Shown here: positions 47,931-60,203 of the stretch, piece after piece
How the letters are laid out: each line of letters opens with the position of its first letter
How positions within the stretch are numbered: the first letter of the stretch is position 1
Notes under the pieces: model-generated
Seen by the model: the letters and a program-made list of their open reading frames with translations, nothing else
The model's database searches: none
Told to the model about the DNA's origin: nothing
Assembly (NCBI RefSeq): GCF_016545825.1
Contig: NC_052621.1
Location: 11,308,199-11,372,198, forward strand
Direction of reading: 5' to 3'
From: Eucalyptus grandis
Lineage: Eukaryota; Streptophyta; Magnoliopsida; Myrtales; Myrtaceae
Length of the DNA stretch: 64,000 bases
Made by a program: the position numbers and the translations under genes

Positions 47931-48522
47931 GGCGCTGTTTGTTTGTGTTCATTTTTTCTAGTCATGAAAACAATTTCTGTTTTTTTGTTCCGGGGAACAA
48001 ATTTGGAACAGAAACAAGAAACAAGAAAAACTTGTTCTCGGAACACTTCTGAGAAACAATTTTTCTCTCTCCTATTTTTTTCTTCTCTTTCATTTCTTCT
48101 TCTTTTTTCTTTGGCCGATCGCCGGCCTCGGCCTTGGCTGGCGACTGGCTGTTGAGGGCCGGCGACCTCGCCGGACCGTCACCGGCCCCCGGCGAGGCCA
48201 AGCTCAGCCGACCTTGCGCCGGCCGGTGAGGCCGAGCCTCGCCAGCCCGGTGCGAGGTTAGCCTCGCCATGGCTGGGCGAGGCCGCCGGCCCTTGTTGGT
48301 CGATCGGTCGCCGGCCATGGTCGAGGCCGGCGACCGGCCAAAAGGAAGAAAAAAGGAAAAAGAAAAAAAGAAAAATTAAAAGAAACAAAAAAATTGTACA
48401 AGTTTACTAAACATGTTTTTGTTCTTTTTCTATTCGAGGAACAAAATTTACCAAACGCGTTTTTATTAAAAAATTGTTCCCCGGAACAATTTTTTGAACA
48501 GACACGTTACGAAAAGCACCCT
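47931..48522. mobile_element. foldback/hAT-like non-autonomous element
   Basis: The two arms are imperfect reverse complements: GTTCCGGGGAACAA near 47,988 and TTGTTCCCCGGAACAA near 48,474. The outer ends are GGCGCTGTTTG and, on the opposite strand, GGGTGCTTTTC. The core (48,110-48,340) is GC-rich and made of CCGGCGAGGCC-like repeats flanked by pyrimidine and purine runs, the same architecture as the element at 30,918-32,078. No transposase; target duplication not found. Confidence 0.6.
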
Positions 48523-49518
48523 TATATGATGAGAAGTTTAGTTGCTACAGATAACAACATAGAGAGGATAGTTGATTTTTTCCTTGGATAATTGATCTTT
48601 TCCTTGATGTAATTGGAGGGAAGAAGCATTTTGAAAGTTTTCTGAGTATAGATTAAAATGTTGCAAACAAAGATTATGGTTGCGATCGACTGATGCTTTA
48701 AGAACGTGCGCTTTTGTTTAAGAAACAGGTCGGTGTGAATTTTGGATGGTTAGCAACCCGTATCAACTACTCCGGGAAATCTGTACCATTGTAATTAATA
48801 TCATGGAAATAACCAGTGATGACAACTTTGGGATTAAATTATAAATGGCTCGTGAAATTTCCTTTATTTGCACCAGTCTAAGAAAAATAAGAATTACTTT
48901 CGCCATTGTCAAGAAGAAATGGAAATGGAAAGTCATCTAGGCTTGCTCATTTCAAAGCTCCATATAAGGAAATGTAAATGCGCTTAATAGGTGGCACATG
49001 GAATATGTATTGGAGATTATTTGAAGGTTTGGAGCTACTTAACGCTGCATGACCTGTTGAAAGCTGTTTTGTCATTGCATTGATACTTTCATGACATATA
49101 ATGATGAATTTTTATGAACCGTCCCAGCACTGTCTATGGTGATACACCATACTTTTCCCATGTCACAATATAATTGCTTTCACAATTGACAGAGCTAGCT
49201 CTTGAAGAATGGCTCATTTGTGAGCAAGAATGAATAAATGACAGCAATTATATGTACAGGCTACACTGCACTGGTTATTCTCTGGTAGTTAGTTGAGATC
49301 TTCTCTGTGCCATGTGATGACCATGTCTCTCCCGTTAAAGGAAGATTGAACTTGAAATCTTACCCTTTGGCAGTTAGATGAAGAAAAGCTGCATTTTGTA
49401 AAGGAGAATACTGTTTTTTCCTGGCTTTATCAGCGCTATCTTGTCTTCTGTGAAAAAATCCTGTTAGTTGGCTAGAGGGCTCCTTTCATTGCTTGCTTTT
49501 CTTTTACTTTTTTTCTTC
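48523..49518. other. 3' flank of the DEMETER-type gene, no other gene seen
   Basis: The part just below 49,519 is the expected 3' untranslated region of the minus-strand glycosylase gene. Nothing else was recognised here. Confidence 0.5.
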
Positions 49519-52500
49519 TCAATTTCTGGTCTTGGCCTTGCTTGCGGGGAAGTGCAACCTAGCCACCAGTGGTCGAGGTGCTCGGAATTTGCGGTCAAAC
49601 CCTCTGACACAAACAAATCCTGCATTTGAACTTTCATTTGTCAAAAAATGGCTCTATCAAATAGATGTATGGTGGTGCAATCAAGTGAGGAAATTGATTG
49701 GAACCATAATTGTCTTTTTAACATTTTCTGTCACTTTTGTCGTATTATATCTGAAGTATGGGTTTCTTCTTTTGAATCGCTGTCTTCTTCCCACATATAG
49801 ACAAGTACAGGGTAGACCTAGTTTGTTGCAATGACAAAGGGAATCCTCATTATTTTTAGATGGCACCTCCTATTGTATCTTATTATTCTAATAAAGCATT
49901 TTTTTTTTTTAAAACAGAATTTTACTTTTGCAGGTGAACAGGAAATCGATGATGATGATATTGATGGAATCATTACTTACCTCTCCAGAAGCAATATTGA
50001 ATTTCCTCAGTGGACAGGCCTAGAAGACATAATTGCTCGGTAAGAAACATTCTTTCTTGTTGCTGTTGAAAGTGCAAAAATGGGTTTTGGTAATCTTTGT
50101 TTACCTTTGAATATTGTCGTAACAGAAGTTCCAAAGTATACGGTCCGTCTTCTCAAACTCCAAATAGAATCTCTAGGAACACATATTGGATTGATGCTTG
50201 ATTCATGATCTGCGAACATCTGCATGATGAAGGTATCCATTTTATTACTGCTGATAGGATTGAAATCTATGATATACTATTGAAAACTAGCTGCTTTTTC
50301 ATTTAATTGTCTTGAATAAGTACAGGATGCGGAGCTTATTTACCTCATTTACTTGGAAGTATGTTCCATTTAATGGGAAGCTTCCTCTCATTGCTGTTCT
50401 GCAGGGTATCTATAAATGCATTGCTTGAATGTCAGCAAATTACCTTTTCCACACATTGCATCTTGCTTATAGGAAGAGCTAATAAGGTCAGAAAAATGTA
50501 TTATCTCATGCTAAAAACGTTGGAAGGAATGTATTATCTCACCAGAAGTGTCCCTCTGACAGTTTGTGAATTTTCTTCTCGAATACTATTGCATGAAAAG
50601 CATGTCTTCTCCTCACACAGGTTTCCTGTCTTTTGATGTTCACAACCTTCTTGAGATTGTTGGACTGAGTTGGCAGTTTCACCTGTCGTGTGTTATCTTG
50701 GAATTGTAAGATTTAAGATAGAACAATCAACTTCTCAGGAAGAATGACTTGCATTTAGTCTATTTCATGTGGCCTAATTTCTATGGTAATGGGCAGTCAC
50801 ATGCAGATAACTCATTGTTTTGCTTAAAGCTGTACACTTACCTGGTGTCCATATAGCGAGAAGGTAAGGGCTTGGGTCATCCAGTTCTCTCTTTTCCAGC
50901 TGTCGATATATAGAGTTGCTAGTCAGAAGTGATGCCTTGTATGCATATATTTATAGTCTATATAAAGTCACAGAGAGAAGTTTTCTCAAAAAACAGGAAA
51001 CAAACCCCTTGTAGGAGAGGATGATCATCAGGAAGTTCGTATCTGCAACATATAAAGGCAGTGAACCTTAGAGGTTTTCGTGGAAAGAACCCAGCAAAGA
51101 ACTTAGAAGAGAAGATAAATGTGTCTTTTCATCAGAGGATTCTTCGATAAAGTTTGGTAGTTCCTCTTTGTTCCAGTAAATCGAACAAGTTTTGAGACTT
51201 TGGGATAAGAGTCTTTATTCAAATGCAGGTAGTTATAAGTTCTAATGTTCCATCTTCCAGTAGCCATTATTTCCCACTTGTTCACAATATATATCTCATG
51301 CATCATGATTAAGTATGGTTATAAGAGTCTTTACAATCATAAATAAGATTTTGTCCCATGCTTTTTAATAGTACATTGAGAAGAATTTGACTTACACTTG
51401 GTGCTCCGTCCGTAGTCTGCTCACATTCTTGAGTTTTCGAGCTGGAATAGAAGCAGCTTCTGGATTCAGAGCAACTAAGGCCTTGGACATATCAGCTTCC
51501 TGGAGTTCCATGTTGTTCGCTTGCATAAATTGCTGAAGGTTTTCAGTGAACTCTTGGATATTCAATTTGATGGTGGGGATTTCTTCATCACCATCCTTCA
51601 ATGCATCCTCAATGTCACTTTCCAATGCTACTGCACGCTCTTCCTCTGGAGTGGCTGGCTCTTCAATGATGGGTTCACAATTACGAACTTGAAACGCTTC
51701 TTCATGTGAGTAGGGTGGAGGTAGGGACATGAGATTGATGACTGTTGGGGGCTTGCTTTCAGCCAAAGGAACTGTTGAAGAAACAAGATTCTTCTCTTCT
51801 GGTGCTGGAAGGGCAAGTCTCGCACTACAAAGGACAGGTGTGTCTTTAGTTTTATGATGACATCCCTTTGAAACAGTGAAATGTTAGCTTAAGCTTTTGT
51901 TATATATTCTATCTTGTCCTGTGATCACTGTCACTCTCATTCTCACGCTGTGTATGTCTTTTCCCCTTAAATAGTTGCATCTAGCGACTATGTATAGTTG
52001 AGTTGTGTGAGTTAGTTGCCAAACTTGTTGGACTGTAAGGCTTGATAATAGATGTCATAGATTCTTTAATATTTAGGCGTGGTATCTAGTATCCTTTGAG
52101 GATTTTCTCTACTTTCAAGAGTTTGATAAGTAGCTTGTTATGCTTATTTTCTGGCTTAATGGTACCATAAATGTTGCATGGTAGAGATGATAAGCAGCAA
52201 ACCTTGCAAAAGCACTAGCGAAGTGCCTGCACTCTCCTCTCATTGGACAAGCATTACAATTTGGTTTACTCTTGGTGCAGAAAACCTGCTTACAATCAAA
52301 TATGAGAAACATCAAAATTCATCTGATTAATCTCATGGCAATACAGAGAGTTTATCCAAAGTACCTTTCCAAATGTGATTAGCTGGTAATGTAGCTCATA
52401 GCTGTAATGACACATGAATGACAGCCGTTAGAACTTGGAGTTAATAAGATACACTAACGTATCTGAGGATAACATGCTAGGAACTTTAAGAAGTTAAAGG

Positions 52501-55500
52501 TAGAAAGTCTGGTACAGTGTTCGTTGATCAAGCTTGCACAATCTTGGCCACAGATATTTCTGAATTGTCTCCAGCACTGGGTACCTGATGATTTAATTGT
52601 CATTGTTAAATATATGAATAATCTGAAGCTTTTCTTATGATAGTAGGCCAAAGGATTTACAGTTCCAAGAGGTGCAATTGCAGTGACTCTGGCAGTGGTT
52701 GAAGAGGCACCCATCCAAGTCGAACTGCTATACGTCCTACATTGGTGTCCACCTGCGGAAGATGATAAACAAAGCCAAAAGTCACCCTTAATTTTTTAAT
52801 TTCCATCTTTTCACTAAGGTTATATAGGAAGTAGTTTCATGTAGTAACTCTTACTGGAAAGGCGAGATGATGAAGTGTTAAAAGCCTCACGCATTCTACA
52901 CTTTTCAGTCCCAGCCCTCTTATGCTCAGTAGGAAGTCCCTGCAATTTGACATATGTAGGTGCCAGATAACGCTTATGGCCAGTTTCATGCTGCATATTT
53001 GTGTGAAACCTTTTTGGTCTGCAGTGCACACGTGCTGTGTGATATTGCAGCTTGACGTGAATATGTATGTGGGTTGGGTATGAATGTGTCAGATGCTAAA
53101 TGTGAGGTCTGATTACAATGCTCATGCTGTTACATTAGCAATATATTAGATTGCTTACTTTGCTTTGTCAGGTGAGACATCTCTCAACCATTCAAGGTCA
53201 GTGCTTCCATGTTCTTGGACCAAGCGGTTGAGGAATCCCTGCAAAATGTGCCATTGTCAAATACCATTCGCTTAACATTCTTCCTATTCTTTTTGGCCTT
53301 TTCTTTTTTCTTAAAGAGGATATCATGTATGCTACTCTTAAAATCCATGTGCCGTTGAGTTTGATGGAAGTACCTTAATTCTTTCTGCTAGCATGTTGTT
53401 CATCCCTCTTTCTTTAATACAATTTGATATCTCACTAACACTGGCTTGCCTTATTGCTTCATAATCCAGCGAGTCCATCGCATCTCTGCTTCTTTCTTTT
53501 CTTATTCCATTAGGTTGCACGTCTCTCCTTAAAATATCCCAATCAATTTCATCACTCTTCCCAATCTTAGCCTTTCCTCTTTTTGTTTTTACTGGCTCAT
53601 GATTTGTCTCCTTATGTGGCTTAGCAGATGAAGACAACTGCTCCTCAATATGCGTCTTGGCAGCTTTATTTTCCAAATGGCTTTGATTAACAACTGTTGA
53701 GATTCCGTCCCTAACATCAGTAACTTGCTGAGGACTCAGTAACAGATTCTGCACGTTATCACAATGCTTTCCAGAAAATGATTCCCCAGGAGTATCCACT
53801 TTTGTAGCCAAACTACCCTCCAAGTGAAAGATCTTCTCATCTGCATGTTGATGGGAGATGCAAGAAGGTTGGCTAATTGTGGGATCAGGGCCAGAGTTGG
53901 GACTCTGAGGGCATGCATAATTTGAACCCAAAGATGTGTGACAGCTCATGATCGGTATTTCTTGAGTGCGTAGTGACGATTGGTGGTTGACTGCGTATAT
54001 ATGTTGACTTTCCTCCTGTTGCTCCATCAGTTTGGCTATATGATTTGCTGGTTCTGCAGTGCTGAATTTAGATGCTGTTGGCCATGAACATATGCTTTCA
54101 TCACCAAGCATGTCATCCTCTACTCTCGATATTCTGGAATCTGGATTAATTTGCAGGTGCTGTGGAATGAAAGCAACTGGTGGAAAATGCGCAGGCTGAG
54201 CAACCGAATTTATCAGCTGAGTGTACGATGAAGACCTGTTAATGCTATTGGTAGCATTGGATACTGAGTTTTGGTGGTTGTCTGCATTATCTTTTGATTG
54301 TTGATCCCCAGATCCCAATGTGCTCCTGCTTTGGTGGGTGAATGGATCCCGGAAAAGGGCTTTATCCTTCTGGAAAGAAGAGTCGAACATTGAACGACGA
54401 ATTTCTTCAGGTCTGTGGCCAATGACCAAATCTTCTGATTCAGAATTGGAGCCCGAATAGGATCTGATTCCTCCAATGCTTTCATTGATTGAGCAATCAA
54501 AAGATTCTTGGGAAGAGAGAACTTCCTCCTCCAAGCTATGAGTTTGTCCCCCTAACAAGTTCATGGTTTCTGTCCCTGGAATTTCTGCGGCTTGCCAAGA
54601 CACTGTTGATTCAATGTCAGTCACTGAATTTTGGCTGGAGATTGGGTGCCTTTTTGCATGCAAACTGATGGTGTCGGTTGGGCTCAACATGATTATTTCT
54701 GGTTCCTTGGAGAATATGTTTGTGTTATCCTTGCTATAACCACTTCCAAGGCAAGTTGACTTCACTGGAAACCGTGCAGCCATTGACATGAAGGCAGAGC
54801 TGCATTGTCGACAAAATCAGAGACATGGTCAGTTTTACTGGTGTGTTCTGTTGGCAATTGTTTGGAATTGTCCTAAAAATTTTACTTACCTTGAAAGATG
54901 ATCAGAGACATTCTGAGTCAGGAATACTCCAATCACCGAGTCAACAACTGATCCTTTCCATCGAGAAAAGCGTCTGTCACCTGTGAGAGGTAATATAGGC
55001 ATGCTAAGTAGATCTTAATGCGGTTATTTGGTCTGTCAATTGGTCTTTTGTTCATTTTAGTTGATGGGCAATAATTAGGGGAAAACTATGATGAAAGGGA
55101 CTTCTGAAATATGGAGACTTTGTATATGACTGATACTCCAATGCAAAATTGATTTCTGCAGGACTCGCTTGTTCTTTAGTTCTGAACATAAATGCCTGGT
55201 CCATGATGCATGCTTTTTTACCAAGATGGTAATTTTGATCTTTGCATATCAACTTTGAGAGGTTGAGATACTTCAGGGTTTTATAAATGATTGGCGTATA
55301 TTTCATGCTCTTTGTTTTAAAAAGATTTTGCTGGGTGAAATGTAATCTATGTAATGCTTTTTGTTCTATCTCAAAATTGATCAGATGATATGGGGATGTC
55401 TCATAATGATTGGCAAGAAGATTACAGCAGCAGCAGTGGTCTTTCTGCTGTGGTGCAACTAGAAGTGCCTTTTAACATTTGTGCAAAGAATCAAGAATAT

Positions 55501-58500
55501 ACAGAAACTGTGCAAAGCACTTACCTTGAACGAGATGCATTCTGGCGATGAATGAATTTGCCCGTCCATGGAACACTTCCCTCTCTTCTTCCCACCATTT
55601 TTCCTTGTTCTTGTGATTTTCTTCAAGTCCACTTCCTTCCTTACCCATGAGAAGATTCCATACCCTGTTAGTTTCTGGGTCAAGGTCTACTTTTGGCCGT
55701 GGTTTGCGTTTCCTGCCTTCATAGGGAACAATCATGCCAGCTCCAGTATAGGGTACAATTGCATTTTGCTCTGCTTCCTTCAGTTTGCTGCCTTCTCCAT
55801 TGAGACTGAGCACCTCCAATATGTATATGATCTCATCAAGAGCGTTGAGGTCATTTCCCATAGATGAGCTTGGACCTGAATAGCATGAAGAGACTGATAA
55901 TGATGGACTCTAGCAAAATATACTGGCCTTGCAAGCAATTACAGTTAGGGTTCCAGGAAATACCTCTTGTCACTGTACCAGTTCGTTGATTTTCATGGCG
56001 TGGATCCTTCTGCTTTTTCTGGAACTTCTCTGTGGAAGGACTCTGCTTGGTGGGAGCTGCAGTCTTCTTTGCTAAAGGATTTGCCTGCTGCTTTTTTGGT
56101 CTTCCTTTCTTTACTGGTGTAACAGTATGTTCTGGAGCTTTTTGGCTTTGATGATACTCCTGACAAGCTGGTTTGGGCATGTCTTTCACTTGCAATATGC
56201 TGGTTTCCTCCTCTCTCTCTACATGAGAATGCTGTTCAGCTGAAATTTGATGCTTTCTCGGAACATTACCCCAAGTGTGAGAGGGAAGATTCCATCCACT
56301 GGTAAGTTTCTGTGGCCTGTCTTTTTCATTGTGGAAAATGCTTCCTGAAGCAATACAGGGGTTCAACATCTCATCGATCATCTGTAATGGTCTTCTACAT
56401 GTGGCTTGACCATATACACCTGCATGCACTGGGCTTGAAGAATCTAAGACTGCTGGAACACAAGATGAGAGACTGTTAATATCAAATGTTTTCTCTTCTT
56501 TCTTCCTTTTGTGGGTCTCTGAGTACGCTGAACTGAGAATGCTACTTCTGCTGAATTCACCGGTCTGGACCATTTGTTGCAGCCATGGGGGCATTGAATT
56601 TGCACGAGGAAGATATGTCTGCTCGTTGTTTTGATGATAAACCCTCTTTAATCCCCTTGCCTCACTAGAGTTGGAAAAAGTTAATGGTGCTGATTGAGGC
56701 ACTGCTTGCCTAGACATCTCAAGGTTGTGAAGCCCTGGAATGTTCACTTCTCTTGGTTCTGCAAATACAAATTGCTGCTCCTTGAGACGCTGTCCATCTT
56801 TTGAACCCATCTGGCAAGCAATGCCAATGGCTGTATCCATGTTTGCTTGAGTGGCTATTCTATGTTCCAGTTGGTCTGTTCTGGCTGGTGAGCACGTCGC
56901 CAGCCTTTGTAGCACTGGAAAAAATGCAGTGGGCCTTTGATTTATTCTGTGCAAACTCACATTTTCCGGTTGATTTATCATGGTTGATCTGTGACCTATC
57001 TGCTGAGCTGATGTTATTCCTGATCGAATGTTTACTCTCCTGCTGAGTTCTGAGGCTTGTGAATCTACAGGCAAGCGAGAACCCTCCATATTCCTCGACT
57101 CCTCTGGTCCAGGTACTGTGCTTGCCTCAGATGTCTTTTCTAAGTCAAAATTCAAAGTTCTCCGGCAGGACTTTACAGCAGTTCCATCATTGCCAACTGC
57201 GGTCTCCTGTGCAGCATCTGCCTGTTGACTTGCTGTTTCTTTCAGGCCTTTCTTGCGTACGTACTTCCGCTTTCCAGATGGATTCTCATTTCCCTTTGGT
57301 TTTAGCTGAGCTTCAGGTTTTTTAGTCCTGTTTGGCTTTTCTCTAATCACCTTTGGTCTGTGCTTTTTTCGCTTGGGTGTTTTCTGCTGCGGTGTTGTAT
57401 TAAGGTCAATGCCTTGGTTGCTTTCTACGATGGCATCCTTTTTCTGCTTGAAAGATTCCACAATATTCTCCAAGAGTTCGTCTGAATGGTTTGTTTCACT
57501 TGTCAACGAAAACAACTTTCCCTGCTTGTCCTTCTCTTGGATTGTGCTTTCGTATGGTGAGGATTCAAGTAACGCAGAAAGCTGGTTGTCTTGATACGGT
57601 GTTGCTGGCGCAAACAATAAGTTAGTCATGCTTGGTGGGGAACTGACTTCTGGTGGAGTGGAGTTCAGATCATAGGTCGGTCGCGAAGGCAAAGGGAATT
57701 CATCTGTAAAAGACAGTTCAATCTTCAGTGTTCGTGGATGCACAGTGGAATTCTTTTGAAGGAGTGATATTCTTAAGCTCATAAATACTAGGCACAAACA
57801 AGAAAGACAGCAACCAAACTTTATCCTACTAAGTCGGCTAAATGAACCTCTTATGGTATTTCACTATGTCTGCAGCGACATAGCATACACAACTTCAAAA
57901 TTTTCATTGTCACCCAATTCTTGTTTACAAATTCTGAGGTAGCATAGCATAAAACAGAAAAAAAGGACAGTCGTATATGTTGGCACCAAGGATGCATAGC
58001 CAGCGGAAACTCTACTGTGGGGAGGAGGCTACTCAGTCCAGAGGATGCAATTTTATTTGGTTTCAGTTGATTTATGAAGGTAAGGATTCTTTTTGTACTC
58101 CTACCAGTAGCCTGCATATTTGGTCTAGAGCTATTTTTTTGGTCATCGCACATGGTGTCTTGACCTTATTTTAAAATAATAACTTGTTTTAGAATGATCT
58201 ATTCTGTATTTCTTGATGTATTTCAGACATTGCATTCGTTGTAGTAACTATCTTGGTGGAGTGATTTATATGTTTCTCTACAGAAGCATATCCTGATGAA
58301 ATACCTCAAAAAATTTAGCATTTTCAATCTGGGAGGAAAATCTACAGCACTGACAATTGGTAATCTTTAGTTGTGTTACTGAGAAAGAATCCAAAACAAT
58401 CTTCATACTTACATTTGGTTGTCTGAGTAGGTGTGTAATCTCTTCTGAATACACTTGTGCTTGCAGCATTCATCTGACTGCCAATCAAGTCATTTGTGGT

Positions 58501-59022
58501 GAAATCTCCACCGCTGCTGGAAATCAGCTGGTAATTAGAAGACCAAGGTCTGTGAACCCCGTTGGCACCACTGCTTGAGGCTCCTTCAACTGATGGATCA
58601 AAAGCATAAGCGTCGAGTCCCAGCAAACTCATTATTGGTCCACTATTCCAATCATTTTGATCCATATCGAAGATAGGCGTTGATTGTCCAGCAATCCGAT
58701 TGATCAGCTGGTTTGTCCGGGCTAAATCTACGTCATACCTGAGGTAGCTCTGAATCTCCTCCGCTGGTGCTCTAAAGTTGAGATTTTGGACTGACCCACC
58801 ATTACAGTGAGGCAGCTCCTGCATATAACCTTGGCCATGGGGCAGGCCAGTAAATACAGGGTAATTCGTTCTGCCCTGCAGGCTCTCGATTTGATCAATC
58901 GGAGTCACACGGGATCTTACTGGGATTGGTCTCTGTGGGGTGTGTACTTCCCAATTGCCAATCTCAAAGTCCCCTCCTTGCGGCATTGGGAACTCACCGC
59001 CCAAATTCCACCCGGAGTTCAT
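49519..59022 (-). CDS. DME: DEMETER-type 5-methylcytosine DNA glycosylase/lyase (19 exons)
   Basis: This nuclear base-excision enzyme cuts 5-methylcytosine out of DNA and so demethylates it. Coding exons, 5' to 3': 59022-58413, 57703-55964, 55875-55525, 54980-54890, 54799-53374, 53238-53159, 52939-52855, 52752-52661, 52584-52516, 52401-52365, 52285-52203, 51824-51396, 51042-51006, 50899-50842, 50682-50543, 50409-50344, 50219-50105, 50019-49981, 49619-49519. They sum to 5649 bases (1882 residues), all in phase, with an in-frame TAA 15 bases before the ATG. Basic patch about 311-360; domain A about 784-930; HhH-GPD core with catalytic K1445 (GLGLKS) and D1463 (FPVDTN); 4Fe-4S cysteines C1530, C1537, C1540, C1546; C-terminal domain with EKTCFSCNS ending ARLHFPASKAKTRN. 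LEEEVLSSQESFD and WNLLMGKE favour DME over ROS1. One oddity is FSRWKG, where FSPWKG or FTPWKG is usual. Confidence 0.93.
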
Positions 59023-59099
59023 CTGGCCTTCTCGTTATTCAATCCCTTGTACAATTCCTTTTCCAGTTGGCTGGAAATCTCAAATATCTTTATTTTCTA

Positions 59100-59935
59100 C
59101 TGGTGGCCAAATGCGGCTACCAAAAGGGGAAAAAAAAGAAAAGAAAAGAAAAATGCAAATTCCCCAGAATCCTAGTGTTTTGCTCTAAAACCTGATCTTT
59201 TTTTCCTACCACATTTCCTCAATTCACCGTGCTTCCGAAATTCTGCTATCAAATTCTTGCTGAACCGCGACCTCCACCCAAAGTGCCGTGCACCCAGTGA
59301 AATTGTCAGCTGTTAGAGAAGCCTCCTCACCTGATTAAACCAAAATTGCACATCATCTCTTGCAACATTAATGGACTACCCAGATATTCCTCAACAACTA
59401 AATCCAGCTAACGATCCCCAGCTCTTAAAAGACGGTAAAAGCACAAGACAGAAATGGAAACAGATTGCAGAAAAAACCAGCAAGTATCTGAGAAAATGAT
59501 GAAACTCCTGAATCAGCAGAAATTGGAACGAATTGATTAGCTCCTGAATGCCAGAAATCGATATCCACGAAACAGCGGGAAAACGGGAAGGAAATCTCCT
59601 CGGAATCTTCAGAGATACGGGGGGGAACGGAGCGAAATGAATGAAGAAACAAGAGCAAGGAATGAAGAGAAAACAGCAGCCAGTGCACACGGTCAAATGT
59701 CCGAAGTAAATTCAAGGGGAATTAGGAGGAGACGGGAATGGGATTCAATTTCGAGCTCAGCTCACCGATCTGGTCGTGCCTTGGACGGCCGGCGCCGGGC
59801 GGTGGGTGCTTCAGGAACGAATCAACGCCCGGGAGCAGCCCAGTGAGTCTTCGCCGCGGTAAACAAGCTAGAGAGAGAGAAGAGAGAGAGAAGAGGAGAG
59901 AAGAGAGAGAAGAGAGAATAGTCCAAATAGATTAG
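59100..59935 (-). other. 5' untranslated exon and leader intron of the DME gene
   Basis: A donor-like CCAGATCG/GTGAGC at 59,766-59,764 (minus strand) follows a CT-rich leader and suggests a first non-coding exon of about 59,766-59,935, then an intron. Candidate acceptors lie at TTTTGGTAG and GATTTCCAG, 60-110 bases before the ATG at 59,022. The acceptor cannot be fixed without RNA evidence. Confidence 0.5.
59869..59925. repeat. (GA)n purine tract at the DME leader
   Basis: GAGAGAGAGAAGAGAGAG-type repeats; on the gene strand a CT-rich leader just downstream of the TATA box. Such tracts are frequent at plant transcription starts. Confidence 0.75.
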
Positions 59936-59962
59936 AGAAATATATAGAAAAGAAATGCAATT

Positions 59963-59971
59963 TTTATATAA
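59963..59971 (-). promoter_or_regulatory. TATA box of the DME gene
   Basis: CTTATATAAAAA on the minus strand, about 30-40 bases upstream of the CT-rich leader. A second TATATA at 59,939-59,946 is an alternative. Confidence 0.55.
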
Positions 59972-59975
59972 GAGG

Positions 59976-60171
59976 AGAGAGAGATGGCTAATGGGGGCAC
60001 CTTTGGTATCTTCAGACTGGGCACACCAACCAGTTAATGACTTACAAAATCTGAAAATTACCTTTCTGGCTGTAGGCAAGTTTCCTGACGGTAAGAAAAA
60101 AAAAGAAAAAAAAGAAAAAAAGAACCACCCAACCTTCATGCACCATAATAGACCTGCTCTGGCCCTCTCCC

Positions 60172-60203
<32 letters not shown>

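Noticed and set aside
49831..50043. Plus-strand 70-codon frame with an acidic DDDDID run
   Set aside because: It is the antisense of the DME exon at 49,981-50,019 and its introns; no independent support.
50240..51392. Apparent loss of the C-terminal domain of the DNA glycosylase gene
   Set aside because: Careful reading of the minus strand found the missing exons (51042-51006, 50899-50842, 50682-50543, 50409-50344, 50219-50105, 50019-49981, 49619-49519), all in phase.
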